Shown here piece after piece: positions 25,818-35,113 of a stretch of DNA of 64,000 bases. Made by a program: the position numbers and the translations under genes. The notes beneath the pieces were generated by a model. The model had not been told where the DNA came from, made no database searches, and worked only from the letters and a program-made list of their open reading frames with translations. Source of the stretch: Pseudophaeobacter sp. (GTDB lineage: Bacteria > Pseudomonadota > Alphaproteobacteria > Rhodobacterales > Rhodobacteraceae); the NCBI GenBank assembly GCA_027019165.1, contig JALUXC010000012.1, positions 372,001 to 436,000 on the forward strand, given 5' to 3'. Every line of letters begins with the position of its first letter. Position 1 is the stretch's first letter.

Positions 25818-26840
25818 TCAGCCTCGGCGGCGGCCGCGGCGGGAGCGGCGCTCTCCAGCCTCAGGGGCATCCTCGCCTGTGCCGTCGCTGGCCGATGAAA
25901 AGGGCCCCAGGACCTCGACGATATGCTCAAGAGTTGGTCGCTCGCCGCGCGGGCGGGTATCGAGCGCTTCGCGCATGTGGCGCAGGTGGTCGGGCATGGT
26001 GCCGCAGCAGCCACCAATGATCTTTGCCCCGCAATCGCGCGCCATCACGGCGTATTCGCCCATCAGCTCGGGCGTGCCGTCATAGTGGATGTGGCCATCC
26101 ACGTATTTCGGAATGCCCGCATTGCCCTTGGAAATGATCGGACGCTCGGTGCCTTGGGCGGAAAAGCCAAGCACGGTGCGCAGGATGTCCGAGGCTCCGG
26201 TGCCGCAATTAGCGCCAAAGGCCAGCGGGAGATTGTCGAATTCCTCAACCAGTTGCGCCAGCGCGGCTGAGGTGACCCCCATCATGGTGCGCCCAGCTGT
26301 GTCAAAGCTCATGGTGCCGCACCAGGGCATACCGGCCAGTTTAAACGCCTCGGCGGCAGCGCGGAATTCTTCGGGGGCGGAGATGGTCTCAAGCCACAGC
26401 ACATCGACACCGCCTTCTTTCAGGGCGTCGGCCTGTTCGTGGAACATTTCGACCGCCAGCTCGTGCGACAGCTCGCCGACCGGCTGCAGGATCTCACCGG
26501 TGGGGCCGACAGACCCTGCAACGGCGATCTTGCGCTCGGCTTTGTCGGCAACTTCACGGCCCAGCTCGGCGGCCACCCGGTTCAGCTCACGCACCCGGCC
26601 CTGAGCATCATGAAGTTTGAGGCGCGCGGCGGTACCTCCGAATGAATTGGTCAGGAACAGGTCGCTTCCCGCATCGACAGAGCCCTGATAGAGCGCCAGG
26701 ATCTTTTGCGGCTCGTCAGTGTTCCAAAGCTCTGGTGCATCGCCAGATTGCAGGCCCATGTTGAACAGGTTCGTGCCGGTGGCGCCATCCGCCAACAGAA
26801 CGTCTTTGGTTTCCAGAAGCTGGGTGAAAGTGTTGCTCAT
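25818..26840 (-). CDS. bmt: homocysteine S-methyltransferase (Bmt / MetH homocysteine module)
   Basis: A 340-residue TIM-barrel methyltransferase that binds homocysteine through zinc. It has LLADGATGTNLFNMGL and FLTNSFGGT near the N-terminus, then NCGTG (Cys212) and GGCCGT (Cys278, Cys279), the three zinc ligands. It corresponds to the first domain of MetH and to betaine-homocysteine methyltransferases. It ends in a charged tail (RRSRRGRRRG). Methyl donor may be betaine/DMSP or, as the neighbouring corrinoid protein suggests, methylcobalamin. No B12 or pterin domain is fused. Confidence 0.9.
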   Translation of the reverse strand: MSNTFTQLLETKDVLLADGATGTNLFNMGLQSGDAPELWNTDEPQKILALYQGSVDAGSDLFLTNSFGGTAARLKLHDAQGRVRELNRVAAELGREVADKAERKIAVAGSVGPTGEILQPVGELSHELAVEMFHEQADALKEGGVDVLWLETISAPEEFRAAAEAFKLAGMPWCGTMSFDTAGRTMMGVTSAALAQLVEEFDNLPLAFGANCGTGASDILRTVLGFSAQGTERPIISKGNAGIPKYVDGHIHYDGTPELMGEYAVMARDCGAKIIGGCCGTMPDHLRHMREALDTRPRGERPTLEHIVEVLGPFSSASDGTGEDAPEAGERRSRRGRRRG

Positions 26841-26912
26841 CGCAGGTGCTTCCCGTCAAAAGGGTGATCGCCAAGGGCCGCAGGCCAGTCAGCGTAGATT
26901 CCGCTCCTCCTG

Positions 26913-28868
26913 TCATGGAGAGCCGTTCAGGGCAAATGCATAATCCTCAAGTTCATTATGAAGCGCGTTTCCGGCCAGGTCTTCGCGGATTTGATCGTGA
27001 CCTTTGGAGCCTGTGGTCTGAGCTTCGGAAAAGGCCGGAACGATCGGGTCCGGGCGATGTACCAGTCGTGCCAGTTCGGCAAGCGACAAGGTCATATGCC
27101 CCCAGGACGGGGCGGCGACATAGCGCGGTTCCCAGCGGGGTGCGAAACAGGCTTTGAAACGGCGCAGCCCCTTGTCGACACGGTCGGCCCAGCGATGGTC
27201 GGGGACGGCGGCAAGCGACAGGCGCGGGATCTCTTCCTCGGCAGCGGCGGCTATTGCGGCTCGGACCAGGGCGTGGCTTGTGCCGTCCGGTGCATCAGGG
27301 CGCAGGCGCATCAAATCAAGGCACCATTCTCGGCGTGTCTCATGCAGGCTTATGAACCCGTCTAGGCGGCCGTTTCTCCAGGCAAGAAAGACGCGTTGCC
27401 GGGCCAAGTAACCTTGCTCGAACCGTCCCATTGTTGTGCCATGGGCGCTGCCGTGGGAGGACTGCCACTGGCTGTCGATCTCGGACATTTGGTCCAGTGG
27501 CAGGGAAAACTGCGCTGGCAGGATCGTGATCCCGGCCTTTTCGGCATGGCGCAGCTTGCGGCGCAACTGGCGATGCGATGACCCGGCCTCGCTGAAGGCT
27601 GCGGGATAAACCACCGCTTCTGCCGCGATGCGCAGGACTTTCCATCCGGCACGTCGAGCCGCAAGGCCTGTTCGGGCGCTGCATTTGTAGAGACAGGCGG
27701 AGGCGTTGCGACGTCGCGCATGGGTGGCAAAGGGTGGCAGGCTTTCGGGCAGATGACCCGAAATCGGATCGAAGAAGGCGATAGAGCACTGCGGGCTGTC
27801 CAGGATTGCAAACTGGTTCAGACCAAAGGCGCGAATGTGGCCACCGTTCTGAGTGATAATTGCAGTCTCGGCGTTGGGGCGCGTCTCGGGCAATTCGCTG
27901 GCAGGACGCTCAAGAGTTCCCAGTAAGGCATGATCTTCTGCCGATGAGGCCGCGCCATTCGACTTGCGCGGCAGAACCAGCGCCATGCAGGACAAGGCCG
28001 CTGGAACGGCATAATAAACAAGACGAAACGCGACCAGCCCGGCCAACAGGGCGCCGGTTTCCGTGCCCGGCAGCAAGGCGCAGACTGTCAGTTCAAGCGG
28101 ACCGGCGCCTCCTGGTGCTGAGGAGAGGATCGCAGCCCCCAGGGCGATGAAGTAGACGGTGACCATGCTGATCCAGGTGACCTCCAGCCCCGAGGGCAGC
28201 AACAACCAGAGCGCCGTGCCGGCAGCGATAACATCAAGGGCGGTCCACCCAAGCAGAGCTGTCATTGCAATCAGCGAGGGCCAGCGCAATTTCAGCTTTC
28301 CAATCCTGAGAGAGGGGTACCAAAAGCCACCCGCCAAGGCGGCGACAAATCCGGCAACCAAGAGGGTTCCCAGCCAGCGCATGCCGGGAAGAACCGGGTT
28401 GAGCAGCAAGGCAGCTCCGGTGATGGCCGCCAGGGTGATCATGAAGGTAAAGCCGACCAAGGCTGTAACCTGTGCAGCCTGAAGGGCAGTCAGCCCGGGG
28501 AGAAGTCGCCAACGTGCATAGGCACCGGTGATTAGCCCGAACCCCGCCGTCTGAGAAAAGGCGATGGCCGCCATCCCGGCGCGGCGTGCGCGGGGGGCCT
28601 CTCTGGTGCCATCGAACCCAGTTCCCAAATGGCGATGTGCCACCGTATCATAGCGCCCCAAGGCCCAAAAGCTGACGGCAGTTGCCGACAGGGCTGCGAT
28701 CCAGCGCCAGGCCGGAATGGATGCGAGCGTGTCACCAATGTCTTGCGGGGAGGGTAAGCCGATACGTGCGTCCAGGGCCCAGATGCAAAGCGCGGCCATG
28801 GCCAATGGCGCTGTCCACCGGACACCGGCAATCACCGATCCGGAAAGCGGGCGTATGGGACGGGTCAT
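26913..28868 (-). CDS. MprF-like phosphatidylglycerol aminoacyltransferase/flippase
   Basis: A 651-residue membrane protein. About eight hydrophobic segments in residues ~15-310 resemble the MprF flippase region (for example ILSSAPGGAGPLELTVCALL). The cytosolic C-terminal half is a GNAT-like DUF2156 domain with SSHGSAHGTTMGRFEQGY and GMDGFI-like strands. It would transfer an aminoacyl group from tRNA to phosphatidylglycerol, reducing negative surface charge. The start at 28868 has AGGA 8 bases upstream. It is shorter than the ~840-residue Firmicutes MprF, with fewer N-terminal helices. The transferred amino acid is unknown. Confidence 0.85.
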   Translation of the reverse strand: MTRPIRPLSGSVIAGVRWTAPLAMAALCIWALDARIGLPSPQDIGDTLASIPAWRWIAALSATAVSFWALGRYDTVAHRHLGTGFDGTREAPRARRAGMAAIAFSQTAGFGLITGAYARWRLLPGLTALQAAQVTALVGFTFMITLAAITGAALLLNPVLPGMRWLGTLLVAGFVAALAGGFWYPSLRIGKLKLRWPSLIAMTALLGWTALDVIAAGTALWLLLPSGLEVTWISMVTVYFIALGAAILSSAPGGAGPLELTVCALLPGTETGALLAGLVAFRLVYYAVPAALSCMALVLPRKSNGAASSAEDHALLGTLERPASELPETRPNAETAIITQNGGHIRAFGLNQFAILDSPQCSIAFFDPISGHLPESLPPFATHARRRNASACLYKCSARTGLAARRAGWKVLRIAAEAVVYPAAFSEAGSSHRQLRRKLRHAEKAGITILPAQFSLPLDQMSEIDSQWQSSHGSAHGTTMGRFEQGYLARQRVFLAWRNGRLDGFISLHETRREWCLDLMRLRPDAPDGTSHALVRAAIAAAAEEEIPRLSLAAVPDHRWADRVDKGLRRFKACFAPRWEPRYVAAPSWGHMTLSLAELARLVHRPDPIVPAFSEAQTTGSKGHDQIREDLAGNALHNELEDYAFALNGSP

Positions 28869-28939
28869 TAGCGTTCCTGTTGGTGCGCGCAATTTCGCGA
28901 TGCGCTCACCTTATCCGCCAGACCTTGGTTAGAGGTTAA

Positions 28940-28972
28940 CGCAGGACCTTTGCAAAGGCTTATGGTCCTGCG
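28940..28972. terminator. inverted repeat between zeta-inhibitor and MprF-like genes
   Basis: CGCAGGACC and GGTCCTGCG (9 pairs, 15-base loop) lie in the 223-base gap between two minus-strand genes. No clear T-run follows; a weak terminator or processing hairpin for the zeta gene transcript. Nothing else is seen in the gap. Confidence 0.4.
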
Positions 28973-29091
28973 CATTTGCATAGAAATGGCGCGCAGCAGG
29001 ATAGGCCGACGTTGGCCATCTTTGCGAAACGCGTACCGTTTTGCAGCGCAGGGGACGTCGCTCGGTGCCGCGCGCCCCCCAAGCAGTGAGG

Positions 29092-29409
29092 TTATCCCGC
29101 TTCGGTCAGGATTTGTTCTTTTGCAACCGGCAGCAGTTCTGCCATTTTGGCCCGGATCTCATCTGCGCTGGCATGCCCATCAAGATCTGCCGCGACCTTG
29201 CGAACGACGTCCTCGTGCCCTGCTTCCTCAAAATCCGCGACCACAACTGTTTTGGCATAGTCTTCTGCCTCGGCGCCTGTCTTCCCGAGTTTTTCCGCCG
29301 CCCAAAGGCCCAGCAGCTTGTTACAGCGCGCCTGTGCCTTGAACTGCATCTCCTCATCATGCGCGAATTTCGCTTCAAAGGCCTGTTCACGGTTGTCAAA
29401 GGTGCTCAT
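29092..29409 (-). CDS. ATP synthase zeta subunit (DUF1476), F1 inhibitor
   Basis: A 105-residue four-helix protein. The N-terminal MSTFDNREQAFEAKFAHDEE is the inhibitory helix that enters the F1 catalytic interface in Paracoccus denitrificans; ARCNKLLGLWAAEKLG and HEDVVRKVAADLDGH follow as in DUF1476 proteins. It blocks ATP hydrolysis by F1Fo-ATPase in alphaproteobacteria. The start at 29409 fits the family length. It is divergent from purC across 250 bases; the atp operon is not in the window. Confidence 0.93.
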   Translation of the reverse strand: MSTFDNREQAFEAKFAHDEEMQFKAQARCNKLLGLWAAEKLGKTGAEAEDYAKTVVVADFEEAGHEDVVRKVAADLDGHASADEIRAKMAELLPVAKEQILTEAG

Positions 29410-29659
29410 CCGTCTCTCCTGTTTCGGATTGTCCGATGACATCAATATGTGAAGCACGTAACGGTTGCGCAATAGTGTGGGCTTGGAATAGCTGCATGAC
29501 ATCCTGCGGCCTGCCTTCTGCGGCCTGCCTTCTGGCAAAACCAGCTTTGGGGAACGGCCGCTGTGACCGCGCGCCACGCTTGCGGCGCAATGTCGCTTGC
29601 ACTATGAGGGCGGCAAGACACCGGGATGGATTCCCGTCACGCACCCCGAAAGGCTTCTC

Positions 29660-30421
29660 ATGGCACGTCGCAAGAAGATTTACGAAGGCAAGGCCAAGAC
29701 ACTCTACGAAGGTCCCGAGCCGGGAACCATTGTGCAGTACTTCAAGGACGACGCAACCGCGTTCAACGCCGAAAAGCGCGATGTGATCGAGGGCAAAGGC
29801 GTGCTAAACAACCTGCTCAGCGAGTTCTTCATGCAAGGGCTGGGCCAGATTGGTGTCCCGACCCATTTCCTCAAGCGCCTCAATATGCGCGAACAGCTGG
29901 TGCGCAGCTGCGAGATCATCCCGCTTGAGGTGATCGTGCGCAACTATGCGGCTGGCAGCATGTCCAAGCGTCTTGGCATTGAGGAGGGCACCCAACTGCC
30001 GCGCCCGATCGTGGAATATTGCTACAAGGACGACGCCCTGGGCGATCCCCTGGTGACCGAAGAACATATCGCGGCCTTTGGCTGGGCCAGCCAGCAGGAC
30101 ATGGATGATATCCTGAGCCTGGCGCTGCGCGTCAATGACTTCCTGTCCGGTGTCATGCTGGCCGTCGGCATTCGCCTGGTGGACTTCAAGATCGAGATCG
30201 GCCGCGTCTATGAAGGCGATTTCCAACGTCTTGTTGTGGCCGATGAAATCAGCCCGGACAGCTGCCGCCTGTGGGATATCGAGACCGGTCAAAAGCTCGA
30301 CAAGGACGTGTTCCGCCGTGATCTTGGCAGCTTGACAGACGCTTACACCGAGGTTGCGCGCCGTCTGGGCGTGATGCCCAACAACCCGCCTGCGCCGGGA
30401 AAGCCGACTCTGGTCAACTGA
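29660..30421 (+). CDS. purC: phosphoribosylaminoimidazole-succinocarboxamide synthase
   Basis: SAICAR synthetase, 253 residues, joining CAIR and aspartate with [17 protein letters not shown] is the glycine-rich ATP loop, [20 protein letters not shown] the substrate loop, and [10 protein letters not shown] and [15 protein letters not shown] hold the metal and catalytic residues. The start at 29660 has GAAAGG upstream; an in-frame extension to 29597 is not family-like. It leads a purC-purS-purQ series. Confidence 0.97.
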   Translation: MARRKKIYEGKAKTLYEGPEPGTIVQYFKDDATAFNAEKRDVIEGKGVLNNLLSEFFMQGLGQIGVPTHFLKRLNMREQLVRSCEIIPLEVIVRNYAAGSMSKRLGIEEGTQLPRPIVEYCYKDDALGDPLVTEEHIAAFGWASQQDMDDILSLALRVNDFLSGVMLAVGIRLVDFKIEIGRVYEGDFQRLVVADEISPDSCRLWDIETGQKLDKDVFRRDLGSLTDAYTEVARRLGVMPNNPPAPGKPTLVN

Positions 30422-30454
30422 CCGGCCCGGCCAGCGCAAACAAGACTTGAAACA

Positions 30455-30474
30455 AAAGCCCACCGCCGGGCTTT
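30455..30474 (+). terminator. hairpin between purC and purS
   Basis: AAAGCCC and GGGCTTT with a 6-base loop (ACCGCC) lie in the 79-base purC-purS gap. It resembles a terminator but has no T-run, so partial read-through or a processing site is more likely than a full stop. Confidence 0.45.
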
Positions 30475-30500
30475 GCCATCGATAGCTGAGGAAAGACGCG

Positions 30501-30731
30501 ATGAAGGCACGGGTGCATGTGATGCTGAAAAACGGAGTTCTGGACCCGCAGGGCGAGGCCGTGCGCCACGCGCTCGGCGCGATGGGCTTTGACAAGGTCG
30601 AAGGGGTGCGCCAGGGCAAGGTGATCGATCTGGATTTGGCCGAAGGCGCCACCGAGGCGGACGTGGCCGAGATGTGCGAAAAGCTGCTCGCCAACACCGT
30701 GATCGAATCCTACAGCATTGAGATGGTCTGA
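30501..30731 (+). CDS. purS: phosphoribosylformylglycinamidine synthase subunit PurS
   Basis: A 76-residue subunit that dimerises and bridges PurL and PurQ in the small-type FGAM synthase. [21 protein letters not shown] and [14 protein letters not shown] are the typical strands; [15 protein letters not shown] ends it. It overlaps purQ by one base (TGATG). The presence of PurS implies that purL is of the short type, elsewhere in the genome. Confidence 0.95.
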   Translation: MKARVHVMLKNGVLDPQGEAVRHALGAMGFDKVEGVRQGKVIDLDLAEGATEADVAEMCEKLLANTVIESYSIEMV

Positions 30732-31399
30732 TGAAGGCGGCGGTTGTTGTCTTTCCGGGATCCAACTGCGACCGGGATCTTGCAGTGGCCTTTGAGCGGG
30801 CCGGTTTCGATGTCACTATGGTCTGGCACAAGGACAGCGTGCTGCCTGAGGGCGTAGATATCGTCGGCGTGCCGGGCGGCTTTTCCTATGGTGACTACCT
30901 GCGCTGCGGCGCCATCGCGGCGCAGTCGCCGATTTGTCAGGCAGTCGTGGATCACGCCAATCGCGGTGGCTATGCGATTGGTGTCTGCAACGGTTTCCAG
31001 ATCCTGACTGAGACGGGCATCTTGCCGGGGGCGCTTTTGCGCAATGCTGGCCTCAAATACATCTGTCGCACCGTTGATCTGAAGGTCGAGACTTCCAGCA
31101 GTGTCTTCACCGAAGGCTACAGCGCAGGCGATGTGATCGGCATTCCGATCGCACACCATGATGGCAACTACTTTGCCGACGCCGAGACCGTTGCCGCGCT
31201 TCAGGACCAGGACCGCGTTGCCTTTTCTTATGTGGACAATCCAAACGGTTCGGTTGCCGATATCGCGGGCATCCTTTCTGAAAACCGCCGGGTTCTGGGC
31301 ATGATGCCGCACCCGGAGCGCGCCGCCGACGAAGGCCATGGTGGCACCGATGGGACGGCAGTCTTCCGCGCATTGGCGGGTATGGTAACAACGGCATGA
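30731..31399 (+). CDS. purQ: phosphoribosylformylglycinamidine synthase subunit PurQ
   Basis: A 222-residue class I glutamine amidotransferase supplying ammonia to Pur[29 protein letters not shown] and [11 protein letters not shown] contain the nucleophile Cys in [13 protein letters not shown] gives the His-x-Glu pair of the triad. It starts at the purS stop. The 37 bases to dctB contain no terminator. Confidence 0.97.
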   Translation: MKAAVVVFPGSNCDRDLAVAFERAGFDVTMVWHKDSVLPEGVDIVGVPGGFSYGDYLRCGAIAAQSPICQAVVDHANRGGYAIGVCNGFQILTETGILPGALLRNAGLKYICRTVDLKVETSSSVFTEGYSAGDVIGIPIAHHDGNYFADAETVAALQDQDRVAFSYVDNPNGSVADIAGILSENRRVLGMMPHPERAADEGHGGTDGTAVFRALAGMVTTA

Positions 31400-31436
31400 C
31401 TTGAGGCTGGCGGGCAGGCGCAATAGATTTGACGCC

Positions 31437-33227
31437 ATGTCCGCTTCGCCCGAACCCTCTGCATCTGCATCTGCGACTGCCAAACGGCGCCCCGCCGCCC
31501 GTTCGGGCACGATTTCGTGGCGTGCGCGTCTTGGGCTTTTGCTCTTCATGGTGATCGCGGGGTCCACGGTCTGGGTCACCAACCGGATGCTGAGTGACCG
31601 GTTCACCGAAAGCACCCGAAACCGGGCCGAGCTGCGTCTGGCCCTTTATTCCGGAAATCTCGTCAGCGAATTGCGCCGCCACGCCATCGTGCCGCAACTT
31701 TTGGCGCGCGATCAGGCGTTGATTGCGGCGCTACAAAGCCAGGACTTTTCTCTGTCCACCCAGCGGCTGATTTCCTTTGTCGAAGAAATCGGCGCCGCTT
31801 CGATCATGCTTTTGGCCAGTGATGGGCGCACCGTTGCGGCCACCAATCGCAACCGGCTGGGGGAAACGCACCGCAATGCGGCCTATTTCGTTGATGCGGT
31901 GCGGTCCAAATCAACAGTGTTTTCCGTGATCGAGCGCGAAGTGGGGGGGTATCGGTTCACCTATTCCCGGCGGGTGGTGGATACCAGCGGAACGCTGGGC
32001 GTCATCGTGATCGAAGTGGATCTGCAAAAGTTTGAGCGCGCCTGGGCCGGCATCTCCGATGCGGTCATGGTCAGCGACAGCACGGGCCGCATCGTGCTGG
32101 CAACCGAGGCACGCTGGCGCGGCAAGGAAGAGCAGGACGCGCTGCGCGTCCAAACCCCGGAAGGCGCCATTCAGCGTGCGATCCGCGCGACCGCTGACTG
32201 GACCGTGCTGCCTGCCGACGCCTATCTGCAGGGCGAAGCCGTTATGCGGCTCGAAACGCGCGTTCCGTTTCAGGGCTGGCGGCTGACCTCATTCACCACC
32301 TATGCCTCGATCCGCGAAAAGGTGAACGCGGTTCTGGCGCTTGAGATCATGGGATTCGCTATCCTTCTGGCGCTGGCCTTCTATGCACTTAGCCGCAAGA
32401 CGGCGCTGCGGATGGCGCTGTTCCAGCGCGAGTCGGCAGAGCTTCGCGTATTGAACGCCCGCCTGCAGCGGGAAATCGCCGAGCGTGAGCGGGTGCAGGA
32501 GACGCTTGCCGTGGCCGAACAAAGCCTTGCGCAAAGCTCGAAACTGGCCGCATTGGGCGAGATGTCGGCAGCGGTCAGTCACGAGTTGAACCAGCCCCTT
32601 GCGGCGATGAAAACCTATCTGGCGGGCGCGCGTCTTTTGCTCAATCGCAACCGCCCCGAAGAGGCGCTGGCTTCGTTCGGGCGGATCGATGATCTGATCG
32701 AACGGATGGGCGCGATCACCCGCCAGCTGAAATCCTATGCCCGCAAGGCTGGCGATGCCTTTGCGCCCGTAAACATGGGCGATGCGCTGGCCTCTTCGCT
32801 GTCGATGATGGAGCCGCAGCTGCGCCAGCGGCAGGTCAAGATCACCCGCATCCTGCCGGAGGAGCCGGTCTACGTGATGGGGGATCGCATGCGGCTGGAG
32901 CAGGTGATGGTCAACCTCTTGCGCAATGCTCTGGACGCCACCAAATTGGTTGATGACCCCGAGGTTGAGATCCTGCTGGCTGCAGGGGAGACGGCGACGC
33001 TTTCGGTGCGGGACAATGGGGCAGGGATCAAGGATTTCGACAACCTGTTTGAACCTTTCTACACCACCAAGCAGCCCGGCGACGGGGTTGGCTTGGGTCT
33101 TGCGATTTCCTCGGGGATCGTGAACGACCTTGGCGGACGGCTGATTGCCCGCAACGGGCAGAACGGCGGCGCCGTGTTTGAAATGCAATTGCCGATCTTG
33201 GTTGAAGGGATCGAAGCCGCCGAATGA
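31437..33227 (+). CDS. dctB: sensor histidine kinase, DctB family
   Basis: A 596-residue membrane kinase. A TM at ~33-53 (LGLLLFMVIAGSTVWVT) precedes a periplasmic tandem PAS/Cache sensor (to ~290), then a second TM (VLALEIMGFAILLALAFYAL), a coiled coil, and the H-box AAVSHELNQPLAAMKTYL with the phosphoacceptor His, typical of DctB. The ATPase has LLRNALDATK (N box), DNGAGI and GVGLGLAIS. DctB proteins sense C4-dicarboxylates. ATG 31437 is preferred over an upstream TTG at 31401. It is followed by its regulator gene 25 bases on. No dicarboxylate transporter gene is nearby, so the stimulus is inferred. Confidence 0.88.
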   Translation: MSASPEPSASASATAKRRPAARSGTISWRARLGLLLFMVIAGSTVWVTNRMLSDRFTESTRNRAELRLALYSGNLVSELRRHAIVPQLLARDQALIAALQSQDFSLSTQRLISFVEEIGAASIMLLASDGRTVAATNRNRLGETHRNAAYFVDAVRSKSTVFSVIEREVGGYRFTYSRRVVDTSGTLGVIVIEVDLQKFERAWAGISDAVMVSDSTGRIVLATEARWRGKEEQDALRVQTPEGAIQRAIRATADWTVLPADAYLQGEAVMRLETRVPFQGWRLTSFTTYASIREKVNAVLALEIMGFAILLALAFYALSRKTALRMALFQRESAELRVLNARLQREIAERERVQETLAVAEQSLAQSSKLAALGEMSAAVSHELNQPLAAMKTYLAGARLLLNRNRPEEALASFGRIDDLIERMGAITRQLKSYARKAGDAFAPVNMGDALASSLSMMEPQLRQRQVKITRILPEEPVYVMGDRMRLEQVMVNLLRNALDATKLVDDPEVEILLAAGETATLSVRDNGAGIKDFDNLFEPFYTTKQPGDGVGLGLAISSGIVNDLGGRLIARNGQNGGAVFEMQLPILVEGIEAAE

Positions 33228-33252
33228 GCGGGACAAGGATGGAGAGGCCGCT

Positions 33253-34590
33253 ATGGCACAGGCTATGAAAATCGCGATCGTGGACGATGAGCAGGATATG
33301 CGTCAGTCCATCAGCCAATGGCTGGCCCTGTCTGGCTATGATACGGAAACCTTTGGCAGCGCCGAAGAGGCGCTGAAGGTTCTGGGATCGGATTATCCCG
33401 GCATTGTCATCTCGGACATCAAAATGCCCGGCATGGACGGGATGCAGTTCCTGAAAAAGCTCATGGGCAGCGACAGTGCGCTGCCGGTGATCATGATCAC
33501 TGGCCACGGCGATGTGCCCATGGCGGTCGAAGCGATGCGCGTTGGCGCCTTTGATTTCCTTGAAAAACCCTTCAACCCGGACCGCATGTCCGAGTTGGCA
33601 AAACGCGCCACGAACTCCCGCCGCCTGACGCTGGACAACCGCGCTCTGCGGCGTGAGCTCTCCGATGGTGGCCAGATCATGAAGAAACTCATCGGTATGA
33701 GCCCTGTCATGGAGCGCCTGCGTGAGGATATCCTCGATCTGGGCCAGGCCGATGGCCATGTTCTGATTGACGGGGAAACCGGCACAGGCAAGACGCTGGT
33801 GGCCCATGCGCTCCATGCCGTTGGCAGCCGGGCTGGCAAGAAGTTCGTGCTGATCTCCTGCGCCGCACTCGAAGAAGACGCTCTGGCCAAGCGCCTGTTC
33901 GGGCCCATGCAGCCCGAAGACAGCCTCCTTCCGGCCATTGAGGAGGCGCGCGGCGGCACGCTGGTCCTGGAAGACGTTGAAGCCCTGAGCGAGACGCTGC
34001 AGGCGAAACTCCTGAGCGTGATCAACGAACAGGGCACGCCGGGCGAGACCCGGATCATCGCGATCTCGAACCTGCAGGAAGCCGGCAAGACCTGCGAAGA
34101 CGCGCTGCGTCCTGATCTGTTTTACCGCCTTGCAGCGTTGCGCATCACTGTTCCGCCTTTGCGTCAGCGCGGCGAAGATATCCTGACGCTCTTCACCCGC
34201 TTCAGCGAGCAATTCGCCGAGGAGTACGGCTGTGATGCGCCTCAGGTCACCGCGCAGGAGGCTGCGCAGCTGTTGCAGGCGCCCTGGCCGGGGAATGTCA
34301 GACAGCTCATCAATGTGGCCGAACGTGCGGTGCTGCAATCGCGTCGCGGATCGGGGACCATCGCCTCGCTCTTGATGTCTGATCACGACGAGATGCAGCC
34401 CGTGATGACGACCGAAGGAAAACCGCTCAAGGAATACGTTGAAGCCTTTGAACGGATGTTGATTGATAACACCATGCGGCGCCACAAGGGCTCCATCGCC
34501 TCGGTCATGGAAGAGCTCTGCCTGCCGCGCCGGACGCTGAACGAGAAAATGGCGAAATACGGCTTGCAGCGGTCTGACTATCTCGGCTGA
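33253..34590 (+). CDS. dctD: DctD-like response regulator lacking the GAFTGA loop
   Basis: A 445-residue NtrC-family protein. The receiver domain (~6-120) has IVDDEQDM, phosphoacceptor Asp in VISDIKMPGMDG, and conserved Thr/Lys in MITGHGD and LEKPF. The AAA+ domain has Walker A GETGTGKT. Where sigma54 activators have GAFTGA, the sequence is LFGPMQPEDSLLPAIEEARGG, about five residues shorter and without that motif. Walker B is LVLEDVEA, with the usual Asp-Glu order reversed. The Arg region RPDLFYRLAALRI is kept. The C-terminal Fis-type HTH has KGSIASVMEELCLPRRTLNE. It may therefore not activate sigma54 promoters. GGAG lies upstream of the start. Confidence 0.85.
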   Translation: MAQAMKIAIVDDEQDMRQSISQWLALSGYDTETFGSAEEALKVLGSDYPGIVISDIKMPGMDGMQFLKKLMGSDSALPVIMITGHGDVPMAVEAMRVGAFDFLEKPFNPDRMSELAKRATNSRRLTLDNRALRRELSDGGQIMKKLIGMSPVMERLREDILDLGQADGHVLIDGETGTGKTLVAHALHAVGSRAGKKFVLISCAALEEDALAKRLFGPMQPEDSLLPAIEEARGGTLVLEDVEALSETLQAKLLSVINEQGTPGETRIIAISNLQEAGKTCEDALRPDLFYRLAALRITVPPLRQRGEDILTLFTRFSEQFAEEYGCDAPQVTAQEAAQLLQAPWPGNVRQLINVAERAVLQSRRGSGTIASLLMSDHDEMQPVMTTEGKPLKEYVEAFERMLIDNTMRRHKGSIASVMEELCLPRRTLNEKMAKYGLQRSDYLG

Positions 34591-35113
34591 TGGGCACCAT
34601 CCTCTAGCGTGGTTATGGTCCAAAGCCGCCTTGTGCCTGCTTTTGTTAACCGTTTTGACCTAAACCAGCCTAGTTTGCACTTTCACGAGTGCCTGTTGCG
34701 AATGGCCATTGTCATTTCCCAGCGACAGGCCTTATGGTGGATAAACGGGGTTTTCGCACCTTCTATGTGCCGCCCCAGATGAGATTCGCTGTGCCTTTCT
34801 TTTGTCCGGCATGATCCGAGAAAGCAGGCGCAGACCGATTTGTCCCGTGAACCGGGGCAGTAAAACACCTCTTCCGGGATCGCCGGGAAGGAATAACATG
34901 GCAGGGTTCGGGATATCCCACCTGTCGGAGAAGAACCGCGATGACGCGCGCGCGAGCGAAGAGCATACAGGACAAAGGGCCGGACAGATGTTCCGGGATC
35001 CTGCCCTGCGGCGCGACGTCTGAAATCGCCCTGACAAGACACCCCCCAAGACATGCGCGCCCCCCTGGAAGGGGGAGGCCTCCGTTTGCACTGGGCAGGT
35101 GCACCAAGGACAC
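34591..35113. other. 523-base interval: RNase E leader, no gene supported
   Basis: No ORF here has a family-like sequence or a good RBS. A promoter for rne is expected, and the AT-rich segment around 34640-34680 (with GTTAACCGTTTTGACC) is the best place, but no confident -35/-10 pair was found. A hairpin with six pairs (C-run at 35060-35065, G-run at 35071-35076 region, loop TGGAA) lies about 40 bases before the rne start. A long structured leader would fit RNase E autoregulation by mRNA cleavage, known in enterobacteria; here it is inference. Confidence 0.4.

Noticed and set aside
34802-35023. 73-residue ORF in the rne leader
   Set aside because: Arg/Gly-rich, no RBS, overlapping frames on both strands; the interval is better read as a leader.
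35060-35076. C-run/G-run hairpin as terminator before rne
   Set aside because: No T-run follows and it lies within the presumed rne leader close to its RBS.
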